A stretch of DNA of 64,000 nt from an uncultured Bacteroides sp. (GCF_963678425.1 NZ_OY782853.1:186001-250000); one strand, 5' to 3'. Counted from the first letter of the stretch, positions 8,763-17,490 are shown. The notes: generated by a model not told the origin, from the sequence alone. Made by a program: numbers and translations.

Positions 8763-9443
8763 CTAATCTCTTCTTCCCATAAAAATCATGATATAATAAA
8801 CTAATGTAGCCAAAGAGCCCAAAGCGGCAACTACATAAGTATAAGCAGCTGAGCGAAGCGCGTCTTCTGCCTGAGCATGATTGTATGAATTTGTAATGCC
8901 TGCACTACTTAACCATACCAGTGCACGTCTGCTGGCATTGATTTCAACCGGTAGTGTTACAAAACTAAACACTGTTGTCATGGCAAACAGAATAATTCCG
9001 GCAAATAAGAGCTGTGGGAAAGATTGTATCATAATTATTCCGGCAAGCAACAGCCATTGCATCCATTGAGATGCAATAGTAACAACAGGCACTAGCTTGG
9101 AACGCAAAGTCAGAGGAGCATATGCACATGCATGCTGCACAGCGTGACCGCATTCATGAGCCGCTACAGCTGCAGCCGCCACACTATTACTTGAATATAC
9201 ACTCTCACTCAGATTTACTGTCTTATTGGCAGGGTTATAATGATCTGTCAGATGTCCTAGAGTACTGGTAACCTGCACATCATAAATCCCGTTATCATGA
9301 AGCATTTGCATTGCAACATCACGGCCTGTCATTCCATTGGAGAGAGGAATTTTTGAATATTTTTTAAATTTGCTTTGCAACGAGTGTTGCACTATAAAGC
9401 TAATTAGTGCTATACCGATAAATAGAATCCAATAAATAGGCAT
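8763..9443 (-). CDS. Membrane zinc metallopeptidase, YugP family
   Basis: A 226-residue protein of the neutral zinc metallopeptidase family represented by Bacillus YugP. An N-terminal membrane segment (residues 3-20) is followed by TGRDVAMQMLHDNGI and the zinc-binding HECGH (residues 96-100) in AVAAHECGHAVQHA. Two or three further hydrophobic segments follow around 117-165 and near the C-terminus. The family is typically membrane anchored, but its physiological substrates are not established. The gene is monocistronic and converges on the transglutaminase-fold gene. Confidence 0.88.
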   Translation of the reverse strand: MPIYWILFIGIALISFIVQHSLQSKFKKYSKIPLSNGMTGRDVAMQMLHDNGIYDVQVTSTLGHLTDHYNPANKTVNLSESVYSSNSVAAAAVAAHECGHAVQHACAYAPLTLRSKLVPVVTIASQWMQWLLLAGIIMIQSFPQLLFAGIILFAMTTVFSFVTLPVEINASRRALVWLSSAGITNSYNHAQAEDALRSAAYTYVVAALGSLATLVYYIMIFMGRRD

Positions 9444-9878
9444 ATTCTTATTTTTTATTAATTAATACTATTATATAGATGACAAATAGTTTGCCAAATA
9501 TAGTGGTTTATGAGGAAGAATGCCAATAATGAGTCTTTTTTTAGCAAGAATTATAAAAAAGTCAGAACCACTTACATTGTTCAGTTATTATCGGAATATT
9601 TAACCTCCAACAATAAAAAAGGTTCTTCGTCACTTTTGGTGGAAGATGTTGTCTTAAACTTCTGTAAGCAAAAAAGCCTCAATTCATCTCCCCCATCTTA
9701 CACTAGAATCATCTGCTACTGAATTGAACGCTCTACAGCATCGTAGCAGGTGTTGCTGTTAATCTTTGAATGAGGAATATTCGGCTTTTTGAGGATACAG
9801 CTAGGGTGAATGTAGTTTGTGGCGATGGGCTTGTTTACCATTTTTCCCTGATAGATTTGCCCATTTTGCAAGGAAACG

Positions 9879-9930
9879 TAAGTAAGCCCTCGGCCGAGGG
9901 CTTATGGGTTCTGGGCCGAAGGCTTACTTA
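9879..9930. repeat. Palindrome plus third copy, repeat cluster 1
   Basis: A perfect 20-bp palindrome at 9884-9903 (arms AAGCCCTCGG) is followed by a third diverged copy GGCCGAAGGCTT at 9914-9925. The outer ends TAAGTAAGCC (9879-9888) and GGCTTACTTA (9921-9930) are also inverted repeats. The cluster is strikingly GC-rich compared with the surrounding sequence. Confidence 0.8.
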
Positions 9931-10032
9931 GCTAAAATGAAGAAATCGGGTAGCTTATTATATAAGATGTCATATCAGAGAAAGCTGAACAAGCTGTTAT
10001 TTCTCAAACTACAGCGTAACTTAAATAGCCGG

Positions 10033-10204
10033 TTAGTGGCAGATCACTGATTTTAGTATCAGATGAGCACGATTTTGTAGCAGATGAATTGTACAGAACG
10101 TTTATCTGCCACTAATTTATAATACTAGTTACCAGATAATTAATACGATTTAGTAGCAGACAAGCAGATAAAGTGCATGAAAAAAAGAATTTAGGAGCAG
10201 AGAT
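10033..10204. repeat. Repeat cluster 2 (TTAGTRGCAGAT units)
   Basis: Direct copies of a 12-bp unit close to TTAGTAGCAGAT occur at 10033, 10053, 10074, 10150 and (variant) 10191. One inverted copy, ATCTGCCACTAA, lies at 10104-10115. Spacing is irregular, so this is not a CRISPR-type array. Confidence 0.7.
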
Positions 10205-10256
10205 CAAAAACAATCCGTCTGTTTTCAAAAAAGATAGGCCAGAGTTTGAATCGTTA

Positions 10257-10309
10257 TTCACCAATGATTTTCATCCATTGACCAATAAATAAAATCCATT
10301 GGTCAATGG
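10257..10309. repeat. Repeat cluster 3 (CCATTGACCAAT units)
   Basis: CCATTGACCAAT at 10275-10286 and its exact reverse complement at 10298-10309 form a 12-bp stem. A third, direct, one-mismatch copy (ATTCACCAAT) is at 10257-10266. The architecture of two direct copies and one inverted copy is the same as in cluster 1 and in 32012-32065. Confidence 0.7.
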
Positions 10310-10319
10310 CACACTAAAA

Positions 10320-10362
10320 GAAACAGGCAGATAAAATTAGATTTACCCGCCTGCATTCTTTT
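10320..10362 (-). terminator. Weak terminator candidate after mgsA
   Basis: On the minus strand, GCAGGC and GCCTG arms are followed by TTTCTTTT, 19 bp past the mgsA stop. The stem is short. Confidence 0.35.
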
Positions 10363-10380
10363 TTATCAAAGTTATGTTTA

Positions 10381-10911
10381 TTAATGACCTTTACTGATTT
10401 TTCTCTTTTCTACGTTTTCAACAGCTTCTGTTACCAGCGGTTTATTCTCGAAACGTTTTGCATAAGTAGAATAATCAGGACGAGTACGTTGATATTCAGG
10501 ATCTATGAACAAAGGACTGGATATAATATGATCGGCAGTAGAACGATTACAGCAAAACACTATATTTTCCACTCCGGCCAAGCGGGTTAAAGCCTTTACA
10601 TCGGTATCATGAGGTTGTAAAGTCATCGGATCAGTGAAGAAGAACAGATAGTCTATTTCACCATCTACAATGCGTGAACCCATTTGTTGGTCACCACCTA
10701 ACGGACCAGACTTTAGTATTGTGATATCCCATTCTATGTCGGGGTGCTTTTCTTTCAAAGCTTCACGAATCAACGTACCAGTTGTACCTGTACAATAGAA
10801 CTTATGTCCCATTAACAGCTCTGAATTCCAAATAACCCACTCTATTAGATCTTTTTTCATACCATCATGAGCTACCAAGCCAATCTTTCTAACTAGTTTT
10901 TCCATATTCAT
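10381..10911 (-). CDS. mgsA: Methylglyoxal synthase
   Basis: Converts dihydroxyacetone phosphate to methylglyoxal and phosphate, a bypass of lower glycolysis. Conserved active-site segments are present: GLVAHDGMKKDLIEW (His15, Asp20), TGTTGTL phosphate-binding loop, SGPLGGDQQMG (Asp74) and DPMTLQPHDTDVKAL (His101), then CNRSTADHIISS. At 176 residues it has a 20-residue charged C-terminal extension compared with the E. coli enzyme. It is the last gene of the minus-strand run and overlaps the upstream glycosyltransferase by 4 bp (ATGA type), so translation is probably coupled. Confidence 0.95.
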   Translation of the reverse strand: MNMEKLVRKIGLVAHDGMKKDLIEWVIWNSELLMGHKFYCTGTTGTLIREALKEKHPDIEWDITILKSGPLGGDQQMGSRIVDGEIDYLFFFTDPMTLQPHDTDVKALTRLAGVENIVFCCNRSTADHIISSPLFIDPEYQRTRPDYSTYAKRFENKPLVTEAVENVEKRKISKGH

Positions 10912-11945
10912 TTATTTAGGTAAGACATATTTAATTGAGAGAAATATTTCTTTCTCCCCCAATAATATTGCGCTAAAATACTCTTTTTAATCCGTTCGGG
11001 AATTACTTGAAGAGAAGTTTTTTCAAGATTAGTCTCCCGGGAAGCCCTAAAATCCTTTCTTAAAGCATTATATTCTTTTCTGGCTTGAAACACCGCTGTC
11101 ATATTCGGTAGCTCCCCCTTCAACAGGAAAGTGAAAGCCGCCACATAATCCAGGATGCAACGTACAGTCATCACATGCAGCAACTCACTCTCAGAAAGAT
11201 TTTTGTAAAGCATTAAAAGATTGTTCCTGAAATTGAGAAATGTCTTACGGGGATTCTCCTTTTTAAGAGTAGCTCCCCCAACATGATAAACCACACTTTG
11301 CGGAATGCAAACCAGCTCTCTTCCACGACTTCTCAAACGCCAGCAAAGATCGATCTCTTCCATATGGGCAAAGAAGCGTCCATCTAGCCCTCCGGCATTA
11401 CGATAATCGGATGAGCGGATAAAAAGCGCCGCACCAGTAGCCCAGAATATAGGAAGGATATCATCGTATTGGCCGTGATCTTTCTCCACTATTCCCATAA
11501 TACGTCCTCTACAGAATGGATATCCGTAACGGTCCATAAAGCCTCCGCAAGCACCGGCATATTCAAAGGAATCTTTTTGTCGCCAACTTAGAATCTTCGG
11601 CTGACAAGCAGCTACCTCAGGATGTGTATCCAGATAGGCAATCATAGGTTCCAGCCAATGTTCTGTCACTTCCACATCAGAATTGAGAAGAACAAAGTAG
11701 TCTGCTTCTATCTGCTCCAAAGCTTTATTGTAGCCATCGGCAAAACCATAATTCTGATCGAGGAGAATCTGCTTTACAGAAGAAAACTCTTTAGTAAGAA
11801 CCGAGACCGAATTATCAGTCGATGCATTGTCTGCCACATAAACATCTACTCCGCTAATTGCAGAATAGCCTATAACGGAAGGAAGAAATGTACGAAGCAT
11901 CTCACTCCCGTTCCAATTCAATATAACAACCGCAACTTTACTCAT
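10908..11945 (-). CDS. Family 2 glycosyltransferase
   Basis: A GT-A fold inverting glycosyltransferase, 345 residues. Seen are VVILNWNGSEMLRTFLPSV (nucleotide-sugar site), YVADNASTDNSV, the metal-binding FVLLNSDVEV, and the acceptor-side motif GFMDRYGYPFCRG, then FFAHMEEIDLCWRLRSRG (the ED motif typical of rhamnosyl-like GT2 enzymes). The acceptor is unknown. A neighbouring lipid acyltransferase makes a cell-envelope glycolipid or glycan plausible, by inference only. It abuts the acyltransferase without a gap and overlaps mgsA by 4 bp. Confidence 0.88.
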   Translation of the reverse strand: MSKVAVVILNWNGSEMLRTFLPSVIGYSAISGVDVYVADNASTDNSVSVLTKEFSSVKQILLDQNYGFADGYNKALEQIEADYFVLLNSDVEVTEHWLEPMIAYLDTHPEVAACQPKILSWRQKDSFEYAGACGGFMDRYGYPFCRGRIMGIVEKDHGQYDDILPIFWATGAALFIRSSDYRNAGGLDGRFFAHMEEIDLCWRLRSRGRELVCIPQSVVYHVGGATLKKENPRKTFLNFRNNLLMLYKNLSESELLHVMTVRCILDYVAAFTFLLKGELPNMTAVFQARKEYNALRKDFRASRETNLEKTSLQVIPERIKKSILAQYYWGRKKYFSQLNMSYLNK

Positions 11946-12833
11946 TTATTCTTTGTTTTGAGGTTTATGCTTCCATCGTTTATGAGACCAGAACCAATAT
12001 CCGGGTTCACGCATAATTGTTTGCTCCACTTTCCGTGCAAACATTTCCGTAATCTCCCCCTTGGTTGTCTGCTTAGGCGATTCAACCATTAGTTCGAATA
12101 TAGCCTCGCAATAACCTCGCTTTTCTTTTTTAAGTTCGCAATATAACACTGGAAAATCCATCATTCGGGCAATACGCTCCCCTCCCTCCATAAAAGATGT
12201 TTCCTGATTCAGAAAAGTTGTCCAGAAATGCAGACTATTTGAATTAGGAGACTGATCTGCAATCAAGCCCAGCACAAGTCTTTTTCCTGCATTTCTAGCC
12301 CTTATTACTTCCCTTATCGTATCGTGTTTGGGAACATTATAACCTCCAAAACGGGAACGAATATATTTAAAAAGTTCATCAATGTGCTTATTTTTAATGG
12401 GCTTATATACTTGCATCGGAATATCCCCCTCTTTCATAAATGAGCCCATAACAACAGTCCACTCAAAGTTGGCATAATGAGGCATCATCACAACAATTCC
12501 CCCATGTTTTTCAATCATCTCCAGGTAAAGCTCTGTATTTGTGAACTTCATTCGCCGGAGTAACTCTTTTTTAGGAAGAAGCAACATCTTCATGCTCTCA
12601 AGCATATAGTCACAAATGTAGTGATAGAACTTATGTTCAATTGCCCGTAACTCATCTTTTGTTTTCTCAGGAAAGGAATTACTCAGATTCTTTCTGACAA
12701 CACTCTTTCTGTAGCCAGCAACCTTATATACCAGAAGATACAAAATATCAGAAACTGCATAAAGCATTCTGAAAGGCATTATAGCCAGCAGCCATATACC
12801 AATATATGCAAATATGTAGATTAGTTTCGACAT
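11946..12833 (-). CDS. LpxL/HtrB-type lysophospholipid/lipid A acyltransferase
   Basis: A 295-residue membrane-associated acyltransferase. An N-terminal hydrophobic segment (residues 5-35) is followed by the catalytic HX4E motif HYANFE (His119, Glu124). Further on come VYKPIKNKHIDELF and GLIADQSPNS, a block characteristic of late lipid A acyltransferases. It probably adds a secondary acyl chain to lipid A on the cytoplasmic face of the inner membrane. It lies 3 bp after mtaB and immediately before the GT2 gene. Confidence 0.88.
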   Translation of the reverse strand: MSKLIYIFAYIGIWLLAIMPFRMLYAVSDILYLLVYKVAGYRKSVVRKNLSNSFPEKTKDELRAIEHKFYHYICDYMLESMKMLLLPKKELLRRMKFTNTELYLEMIEKHGGIVVMMPHYANFEWTVVMGSFMKEGDIPMQVYKPIKNKHIDELFKYIRSRFGGYNVPKHDTIREVIRARNAGKRLVLGLIADQSPNSNSLHFWTTFLNQETSFMEGGERIARMMDFPVLYCELKKEKRGYCEAIFELMVESPKQTTKGEITEMFARKVEQTIMREPGYWFWSHKRWKHKPQNKE

Positions 12834-12836
12834 CCG

Positions 12837-14156
12837 CTATTCAATTACTATTCCTTTCAGTGCAGTTCCGTCTTCGTTAAATTCACCCAAACGCACTTTC
12901 ACCAAATGGTTATCCAGTTTAGGTACACTCTCTACCTCTACCCGGATATAGTTTTCTGTGAACCCGTGCATCGGGGCACCTGCTTTAGGTTTCTCCAGAA
13001 GAACTGTTTTTGTTTCTCCAATACGTTTTGTATAGAAGTCTCTGGTCTTCTCATCGGAAAGAGCCAATAATCTTTGACTTCTCTGATGCTTGACTTCAGG
13101 TGATACCACATAATCAATCTTCAGGGCTTGTGTTCCCGGGCGCTCGGAATAGCTAAACACATGCAGTTGTGATACGTCCAATCCTTTTAGGAATTCATAT
13201 GCCTGTTCAAAATACTCGTCTGTCTCACCACGTGTACCCACAATCACATCTACTCCAATAAAAGCATCAGGCATCACTTCTTTTATTTTTCTTACTTTTT
13301 CTGCAAAGAGAGAAGTATCATAACGACGGCGCATCAGTTTCAGCACATCATCACTACCCGACTGAAGCGGAATATGAAAATGAGGCATGAAGCTGCGTGA
13401 ACGGGATACATAGTTTATAATCTCATCTGTAAGCAGATTAGGCTCAATGGAAGAGATCCGATAACGTTCTATTCCCTCAACCTTATCCAATGCCTTCACC
13501 AGGTCAAAGAAGTTTTCTTCCGTGCTTTTTCCAAAATCGCCAATGTTTACTCCGGTGATCACAATTTCCTTTCCACCTTCAAGAGCTGCCTGTTCAGCTT
13601 GCTCAACCATTGAATCTATAGTTCCGTTACGACTCTTTCCACGAGCAAAAGGGATGGTGCAATAAGAACAAAAATAGTCGCAACCATCTTGTACTTTAAG
13701 GAAATACCGGGTACGGTCTCCCTTGGAACAAGACGGTGCAAAAGAACGAATATCATTAAAAGTAGAAGCTATTGCATCTCCTTTTTCATGTTTATGCAAA
13801 TCTCCCAAATACTGGAGTACATCTTTTTTCTGTTCGGCGCCCAAGACAACATCCACTCCTTCAATCTTGGCCACCTGATCAGGTTTGAGTTGAGCATAGC
13901 AACCCGTTACAACAACAAAAGCACCGGGATGCTGCTTTACCAGCCGGTGAATAGCCTGACGACATTTCTTGTCAGCCACCTCTGTTACCGAGCAAGTATT
14001 AACAACACAAATATCTGCTTTTTCTCCCTTTCTTGCCGTACGAATACCAGCTTCCCGAAGAACTTGACCAATAGTAGATGTCTCTGAAAAGTTTAATTTA
14101 CAGCCTAACGTATAATAAACGGCTGTTTTGTCCTGAAATATAGTGGAATCTATCAT
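12837..14156 (-). CDS. mtaB: tRNA t6A37 methylthiotransferase MtaB
   Basis: A radical SAM enzyme that converts N6-threonylcarbamoyladenosine at tRNA position 37 to its 2-methylthio form. It has an N-terminal UPF0004 domain with cluster-binding cysteines (YTLGCKLNFSE, VVNTCSVTEVAD, VVTGCYAQ), then the radical SAM motif CDYFCSYC in VQDGCDYFCSYCTIPFARG, and a C-terminal TRAM domain. The frame extends to an ATG at 14183, but MIDSTIF at 14156 matches the usual family start and gives 439 residues. It is first in the operon with the acyltransferase, GT2 and mgsA. Confidence 0.95.
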   Translation of the reverse strand: MIDSTIFQDKTAVYYTLGCKLNFSETSTIGQVLREAGIRTARKGEKADICVVNTCSVTEVADKKCRQAIHRLVKQHPGAFVVVTGCYAQLKPDQVAKIEGVDVVLGAEQKKDVLQYLGDLHKHEKGDAIASTFNDIRSFAPSCSKGDRTRYFLKVQDGCDYFCSYCTIPFARGKSRNGTIDSMVEQAEQAALEGGKEIVITGVNIGDFGKSTEENFFDLVKALDKVEGIERYRISSIEPNLLTDEIINYVSRSRSFMPHFHIPLQSGSDDVLKLMRRRYDTSLFAEKVRKIKEVMPDAFIGVDVIVGTRGETDEYFEQAYEFLKGLDVSQLHVFSYSERPGTQALKIDYVVSPEVKHQRSQRLLALSDEKTRDFYTKRIGETKTVLLEKPKAGAPMHGFTENYIRVEVESVPKLDNHLVKVRLGEFNEDGTALKGIVIE

Positions 14157-14266
14157 AATCCGTTGAACATATTTTAGGTGCAAAGTTACATATTATTATA
14201 ATTAAAAGTTGTTATACAACAATTTACTTTATCAGAGAAACATTTTCGAGAATGAAAGTTTATCTC

Positions 14267-14274
14267 TATTTTTG
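14267..14274 (+). promoter_or_regulatory. Bacteroidales -7 element upstream of the acyl-CoA synthetase gene
   Basis: TATTTTTG fits the TAnnTTTG -7 consensus, 23 bp before the ATG. A weak TTTC-type -33 lies about 20 bp upstream. The short leader argues for the start at 14298. Confidence 0.45.
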
Positions 14275-14297
14275 CACAATATATCAAGAAACGTGCA

Positions 14298-15971
14298 ATG
14301 ATAAAAGAAAACTTTATAAAGCTATACGAGAATAGCTTCAAGGAAAACTGGGAGCTACCTTGTTTCACTGATTATGGAGAAGACACAACATACACTTATG
14401 GAGAAGTTGCTGAAGAAATAGCCAAACTACATCTTCTCTTTCACCACTGCAATCTGAGACGAGGAGATAAAATAGCCATTATCGGTAAGAATAATTCCCG
14501 TTGGTGCATAGCCTATATGGCAACAATCACTTTCGGCGCCATTGTAGTCCCCATTCTACAAGATTTTAATCCGGACGATGTACATCATATCGTAAACCAT
14601 TCAGAATCTGTATTCCTATTTACCAGTGACAATATCTGGGAAACACTGGAAGAGGAAAAACTAGATGCAATAAGAGGAGTCTTCTCATTAACAGATTTCA
14701 GATGCCTTCATCAACGAGATGGCGAGACTGTTCAAAAGTTTATTAAACATATGAGCACCACCATGCAAGAAGCCTATCCAAATGGATTCAGTAAGAAAAA
14801 CATCGAATATACCACTTTATCAAATGATAAGGTTATGCTGCTTAATTATACTTCCGGAACTACAGGATTCAGCAAAGGAGTGATGCTGACAGGTAATAAC
14901 CTGGCTGGAAATGTTACTTACGGAATACGCACAGAATTACTTAAACGAGGAGACTGTGTCTTATCATTCCTGCCTCTGGCTCATGCATACGGATGTGCAT
15001 TCGACTTCCTGACAGCTGCAGCTGTTGGCACACACGTCACCCTACTGGGGAAAACGCCCTCTCCAAAGATCCTGATGAAAGCTTTTGAAGAAGTCCGTCC
15101 CAATCTTATCATTACAGTACCACTTGTTATTGAAAAGATCTACAAGAACGTTATACAACCTCTTATTAATAAGAAAGGAATGAAATGGGCTCTCAATATT
15201 CCATTATTAGATACCCAGATCTACGCCCAGATACGAAAGAAACTGGTTGATGCACTCGGCGGACGATTTAAAGAGATTATCATAGGTGGAGCAGCAATGA
15301 ATCCAGAAGTTGTGGAATTCTTTTATAGAATAAAATTTCCGTTTACAATAGGTTATGGCATGACGGAATGTGGGCCACTAATTGGGTATAGCCCTTGGAA
15401 TGAATTCATCCCCGGAGCTTCCGGAAAGATTCTGGATACAATGGAAGTAAGAATTGATTCTGACGACAAATACAATATTGCAGGAGAAATTCAGGTAAGA
15501 GGTGAAAACGTAATGAAAGGATATTATAAAAACGAGGAAGCAACCAAAGAGGTCTTTACAGAAGATGGTTGGCTCAAAACAGGAGACCTCGGCACTATAG
15601 ATATAGACGGTAACGTATACATCAGAGGAAGAAGCAAAACCATGATTTTAAGTTCAAGTGGACAGAATATTTTCCCTGAAGAAATAGAAGCTAAGCTTAA
15701 CAACCTGCCATTCATTACAGAAAGCTTAATCATTGAAAGAAACAAAAAACTGGTTGCGCTGGTTTACCCGGACTATGAGACATTGGATTCACTTGGGTTG
15801 AACCATGAAGACAATCTGAAGGCAATTATGGACGAAAATCTTAAAACTCTGAATAAAATGGTTGCAAACTATGAAAAAGTTAATTTCATTCAGATCTACC
15901 CAACAGCATTTGAGAAGACACCCAAGAAGAGTATAAAAAGGTACCTATATAACAGTATTGCAGAAGATTAA
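14298..15971 (+). CDS. AMP-forming long-chain acyl-CoA synthetase
   Basis: An adenylate-forming ligase of the FadD type, 557 residues. Seen are the phosphate-binding loop YTSGTTGFSKGVML (near residue 190), the ADP-forming motif YGMTECGPLIGYSPW, the hinge TGDLGTIDIDGNVYIRGR and the C-terminal region with QNIFPEEIEAKL and TPKKSIKRYLY, including the catalytic Lys. It activates fatty acids as acyl-AMP and acyl-CoA; chain length cannot be told from sequence. It is divergent from mtaB, with its own promoter element. Confidence 0.92.
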   Translation: MIKENFIKLYENSFKENWELPCFTDYGEDTTYTYGEVAEEIAKLHLLFHHCNLRRGDKIAIIGKNNSRWCIAYMATITFGAIVVPILQDFNPDDVHHIVNHSESVFLFTSDNIWETLEEEKLDAIRGVFSLTDFRCLHQRDGETVQKFIKHMSTTMQEAYPNGFSKKNIEYTTLSNDKVMLLNYTSGTTGFSKGVMLTGNNLAGNVTYGIRTELLKRGDCVLSFLPLAHAYGCAFDFLTAAAVGTHVTLLGKTPSPKILMKAFEEVRPNLIITVPLVIEKIYKNVIQPLINKKGMKWALNIPLLDTQIYAQIRKKLVDALGGRFKEIIIGGAAMNPEVVEFFYRIKFPFTIGYGMTECGPLIGYSPWNEFIPGASGKILDTMEVRIDSDDKYNIAGEIQVRGENVMKGYYKNEEATKEVFTEDGWLKTGDLGTIDIDGNVYIRGRSKTMILSSSGQNIFPEEIEAKLNNLPFITESLIIERNKKLVALVYPDYETLDSLGLNHEDNLKAIMDENLKTLNKMVANYEKVNFIQIYPTAFEKTPKKSIKRYLYNSIAED

Positions 15972-16070
15972 ATATGCTATATAACATATAAAATAAAGGC
16001 CAAAAAAAAGATTCTAAAAAAAAAATATAAAATAATTCGCTTTTATGATACAACATATCGAAAAAGTACA

Positions 16071-16078
16071 TACATTTG
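16071..16078 (+). promoter_or_regulatory. Bacteroidales -7 element for the small lipoprotein gene
   Basis: TACATTTG matches TAnnTTTG exactly, 52 bp before the start codon; no clear TTTG -33 is seen. Confidence 0.45.
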
Positions 16079-16130
16079 CAACGTTTTAATAAAGCAATTA
16101 ATTGTATTACAGATTTAAAAATCAAAGAAA

Positions 16131-16349
16131 ATGAAAAAGTTAGTATTGATGTTCGTTGCTATTGCAGCAGTTTCTTTCGCATCTTGTGGTAACAAAGCAG
16201 CAGACCAAGCTGCAAAACAAGCTGATTCTATCCGTGTAGCTGATTCTATCGCAGCAGCAGAAGCTGAAGCAGCAGCAGCAGCAGCAGCAGACACAACTGC
16301 AAAAGCTGACACTGCAGCAGCAGCTACAACAGCTACTCCTGCTAAGTAA
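16131..16349 (+). CDS. Small alanine-rich lipoprotein
   Basis: A 72-residue protein with a lipoprotein signal: basic MKK, hydrophobic LVLMFVAIAAVSF, and lipobox ASCG with Cys19. The mature part is almost entirely Ala, Asp, Thr, Lys and Glu, with an imperfect repeat ADSIRVADSIAAAEA and a run of eight alanines encoded partly by a GCA microsatellite (16269-16290). It is probably an outer-membrane-anchored, extended or helical peptide. No domain is recognised. It has its own promoter element and a strong terminator, which suggests substantial expression. Confidence 0.82.
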   Translation: MKKLVLMFVAIAAVSFASCGNKAADQAAKQADSIRVADSIAAAEAEAAAAAAADTTAKADTAAAATTATPAK

Positions 16350-16373
16350 GGAACGAACTCGCAAAGAGAAATT

Positions 16374-16407
16374 AAAGTCTGATACTAAGTATCAGACTTT
16401 TTTTGTC
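16374..16407 (+). terminator. Terminator of the small lipoprotein gene
   Basis: A perfect 11-bp stem AAAGTCTGATA / TATCAGACTTT followed by a run of T, 25 bp after the stop codon. Confidence 0.88.
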
Positions 16408-16699
16408 CCTATACATCTCCTCTCTCCCAGTGCAGATGAACCACTAAAACTTCCGGAGATTCCAATCAACTATCTACCCGACAGTGGGATACGCCCATTA
16501 AAGAATAATCCCAAAAAAGCTCACCGAGCAATAATCTGGTTTACAGAAAACTATTCTTTCTCCTTTTAAGGGAAACAGTAGGTGTCGCCTCCAGAAATAA
16601 GGACCAATCCAACAAGAGACTTATTTAATGGTTAGTCACTAAATACACTCATAGTGGCTTGCACCACCAAGTTATTAATCTTGCACAGGCACACCCAAT
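16408..16699. other. Interval without recognised features
   Basis: About 290 bases between two facing terminators; no gene, repeat or promoter was recognised. Confidence 0.5.
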
Positions 16700-16737
16700 A
16701 AAAAAAGAGACTATCTCGATGAGATAGTCTCTTTTTA
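16700..16737 (-). terminator. Terminator of the rpsF-rpsR-rplI operon
   Basis: A long perfect stem AGAGACTATCTC / GAGATAGTCTCT with GAT loop, and A/T runs on both flanks, 20 bp past the rplI stop. Confidence 0.85.
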
Positions 16738-16757
16738 TATCTTTAGAAAAGAATCTA

Positions 16758-17201
16758 TTATTCCGCTACTACTTCAAAAGGAATTTCCACAGAAACTTCT
16801 TTGTGAAGTTTAACTATAGCAATGTAAGAACCAACTTCTTTAACAGAGTCCTTCACTACAATAATCTTTCTATCAATTTCTAAGCCAAGTTTAGCAAGTG
16901 CTTCAGCTATCTGAATATTAGATACAGAACCGAAAATAGTTCCAGTAGAGCTAACCTTAGTAGCAATTGTCAGAGAAACCTCTTTAAGCTTAGCAGCAGC
17001 TGCTTCAGCATCATTTTTAATTTTCTCTAGTTTATGTGCACGTTGCTTCAAATCTTCAGCTAACATTTTCTTTGCAGATGGAGAAGCGATAATCGCTTTT
17101 CCTGTAGGAATAAGGAAGTTACGACCATAACCAGACTTAACAGTTACAATGTCATTCTTATAACCTAAATTTACTACGTCTTCTTTCAATATAATTTCCA
17201 T
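16758..17201 (-). CDS. rplI: Ribosomal protein L9 (bL9)
   Basis: 50S subunit protein that binds 23S rRNA at the base of the L1 stalk. The start MEIILKEDVVNLGYKNDIVTVKSGY is diagnostic, with the N-terminal RNA-binding domain GRNFLIPTGKA, a long connecting helix (AKKMLAEDLKQ onward) and the C-terminal domain ending VSVEIPFEVVAE. Its 147 residues are normal. It is third in the rpsF-rpsR-rplI operon, 14 bp after rpsR. Confidence 0.98.
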   Translation of the reverse strand: MEIILKEDVVNLGYKNDIVTVKSGYGRNFLIPTGKAIIASPSAKKMLAEDLKQRAHKLEKIKNDAEAAAAKLKEVSLTIATKVSSTGTIFGSVSNIQIAEALAKLGLEIDRKIIVVKDSVKEVGSYIAIVKLHKEVSVEIPFEVVAE

Positions 17202-17215
17202 ACTATTCCTCCTTA

Positions 17216-17488
17216 TTATTTCATCATGTCAGTTACAAATGGAAGTAACGCCAAGTGACGTGCTCTCTTCACTGCCTGTGCAATTCTACGTTGGAACTTC
17301 AAAGAAGTACCTGTAATACGACGAGGAAGAATCTTTCCTTGTTCGTTTAAGAATTTCTTCAAGAATTCAGGATCCTTATAGTCGATATATCTGATACCGC
17401 TCTTTTTGAAACGACAATATTTCTTTTTCTTTACGTCTACTGACGGTGGAGTTAAATATCTGATTTCTGATTGATTTTGTTGTGCCAT
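17216..17488 (-). CDS. rpsR: Ribosomal protein S18 (bS18)
   Basis: 30S protein that pairs with S6. Conserved block KYCRFKKSGIRYIDYKDPEFLKKF, then ILPRRITGTSLKFQRRIAQAVKRARHLALLPF. 90 residues. It lies 2 bp after rpsF, so it is likely translationally coupled. The S6:S18 complex is a known autoregulatory effector for this operon in many bacteria; a matching leader was not examined in detail here. Confidence 0.98.
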   Translation of the reverse strand: MAQQNQSEIRYLTPPSVDVKKKKYCRFKKSGIRYIDYKDPEFLKKFLNEQGKILPRRITGTSLKFQRRIAQAVKRARHLALLPFVTDMMK

Positions 17489-17490
17489 GA

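Larger units (their letters stand above)
9444..10380. other. Gene-poor interval with repeat clusters and possible gene fragments
   Basis: There are 937 bases without a convincing gene. A 70-codon plus-strand frame (9510-9722) and a minus-strand frame ending at 9716 (readable as MVNKPIATNYIHPSC, then CYDAVERSIQ) overlap at their ends. Neither shows a recognisable domain, so both may be chance frames or decayed genes. The right half (9879-10309) is dominated by three distinct short repeat clusters, listed separately. No tRNA or integrase was seen. Confidence 0.6.

Noticed and set aside
9510..9722. 70-codon plus-strand frame MRKNANNES...
   Set aside because: No domain, no promoter element matched, and it overlaps the end of an equally unconvincing minus-strand frame; described only within the interval entry.
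9879..10309. Possible CRISPR array
   Set aside because: Repeat units differ between clusters, spacing is irregular, inverted copies are present, and no cas genes are nearby.
16140..16364. Cys-rich 74-codon frame antisense to the small lipoprotein
   Set aside because: Artefact of the GCA/TGC repeat tract read on the other strand.
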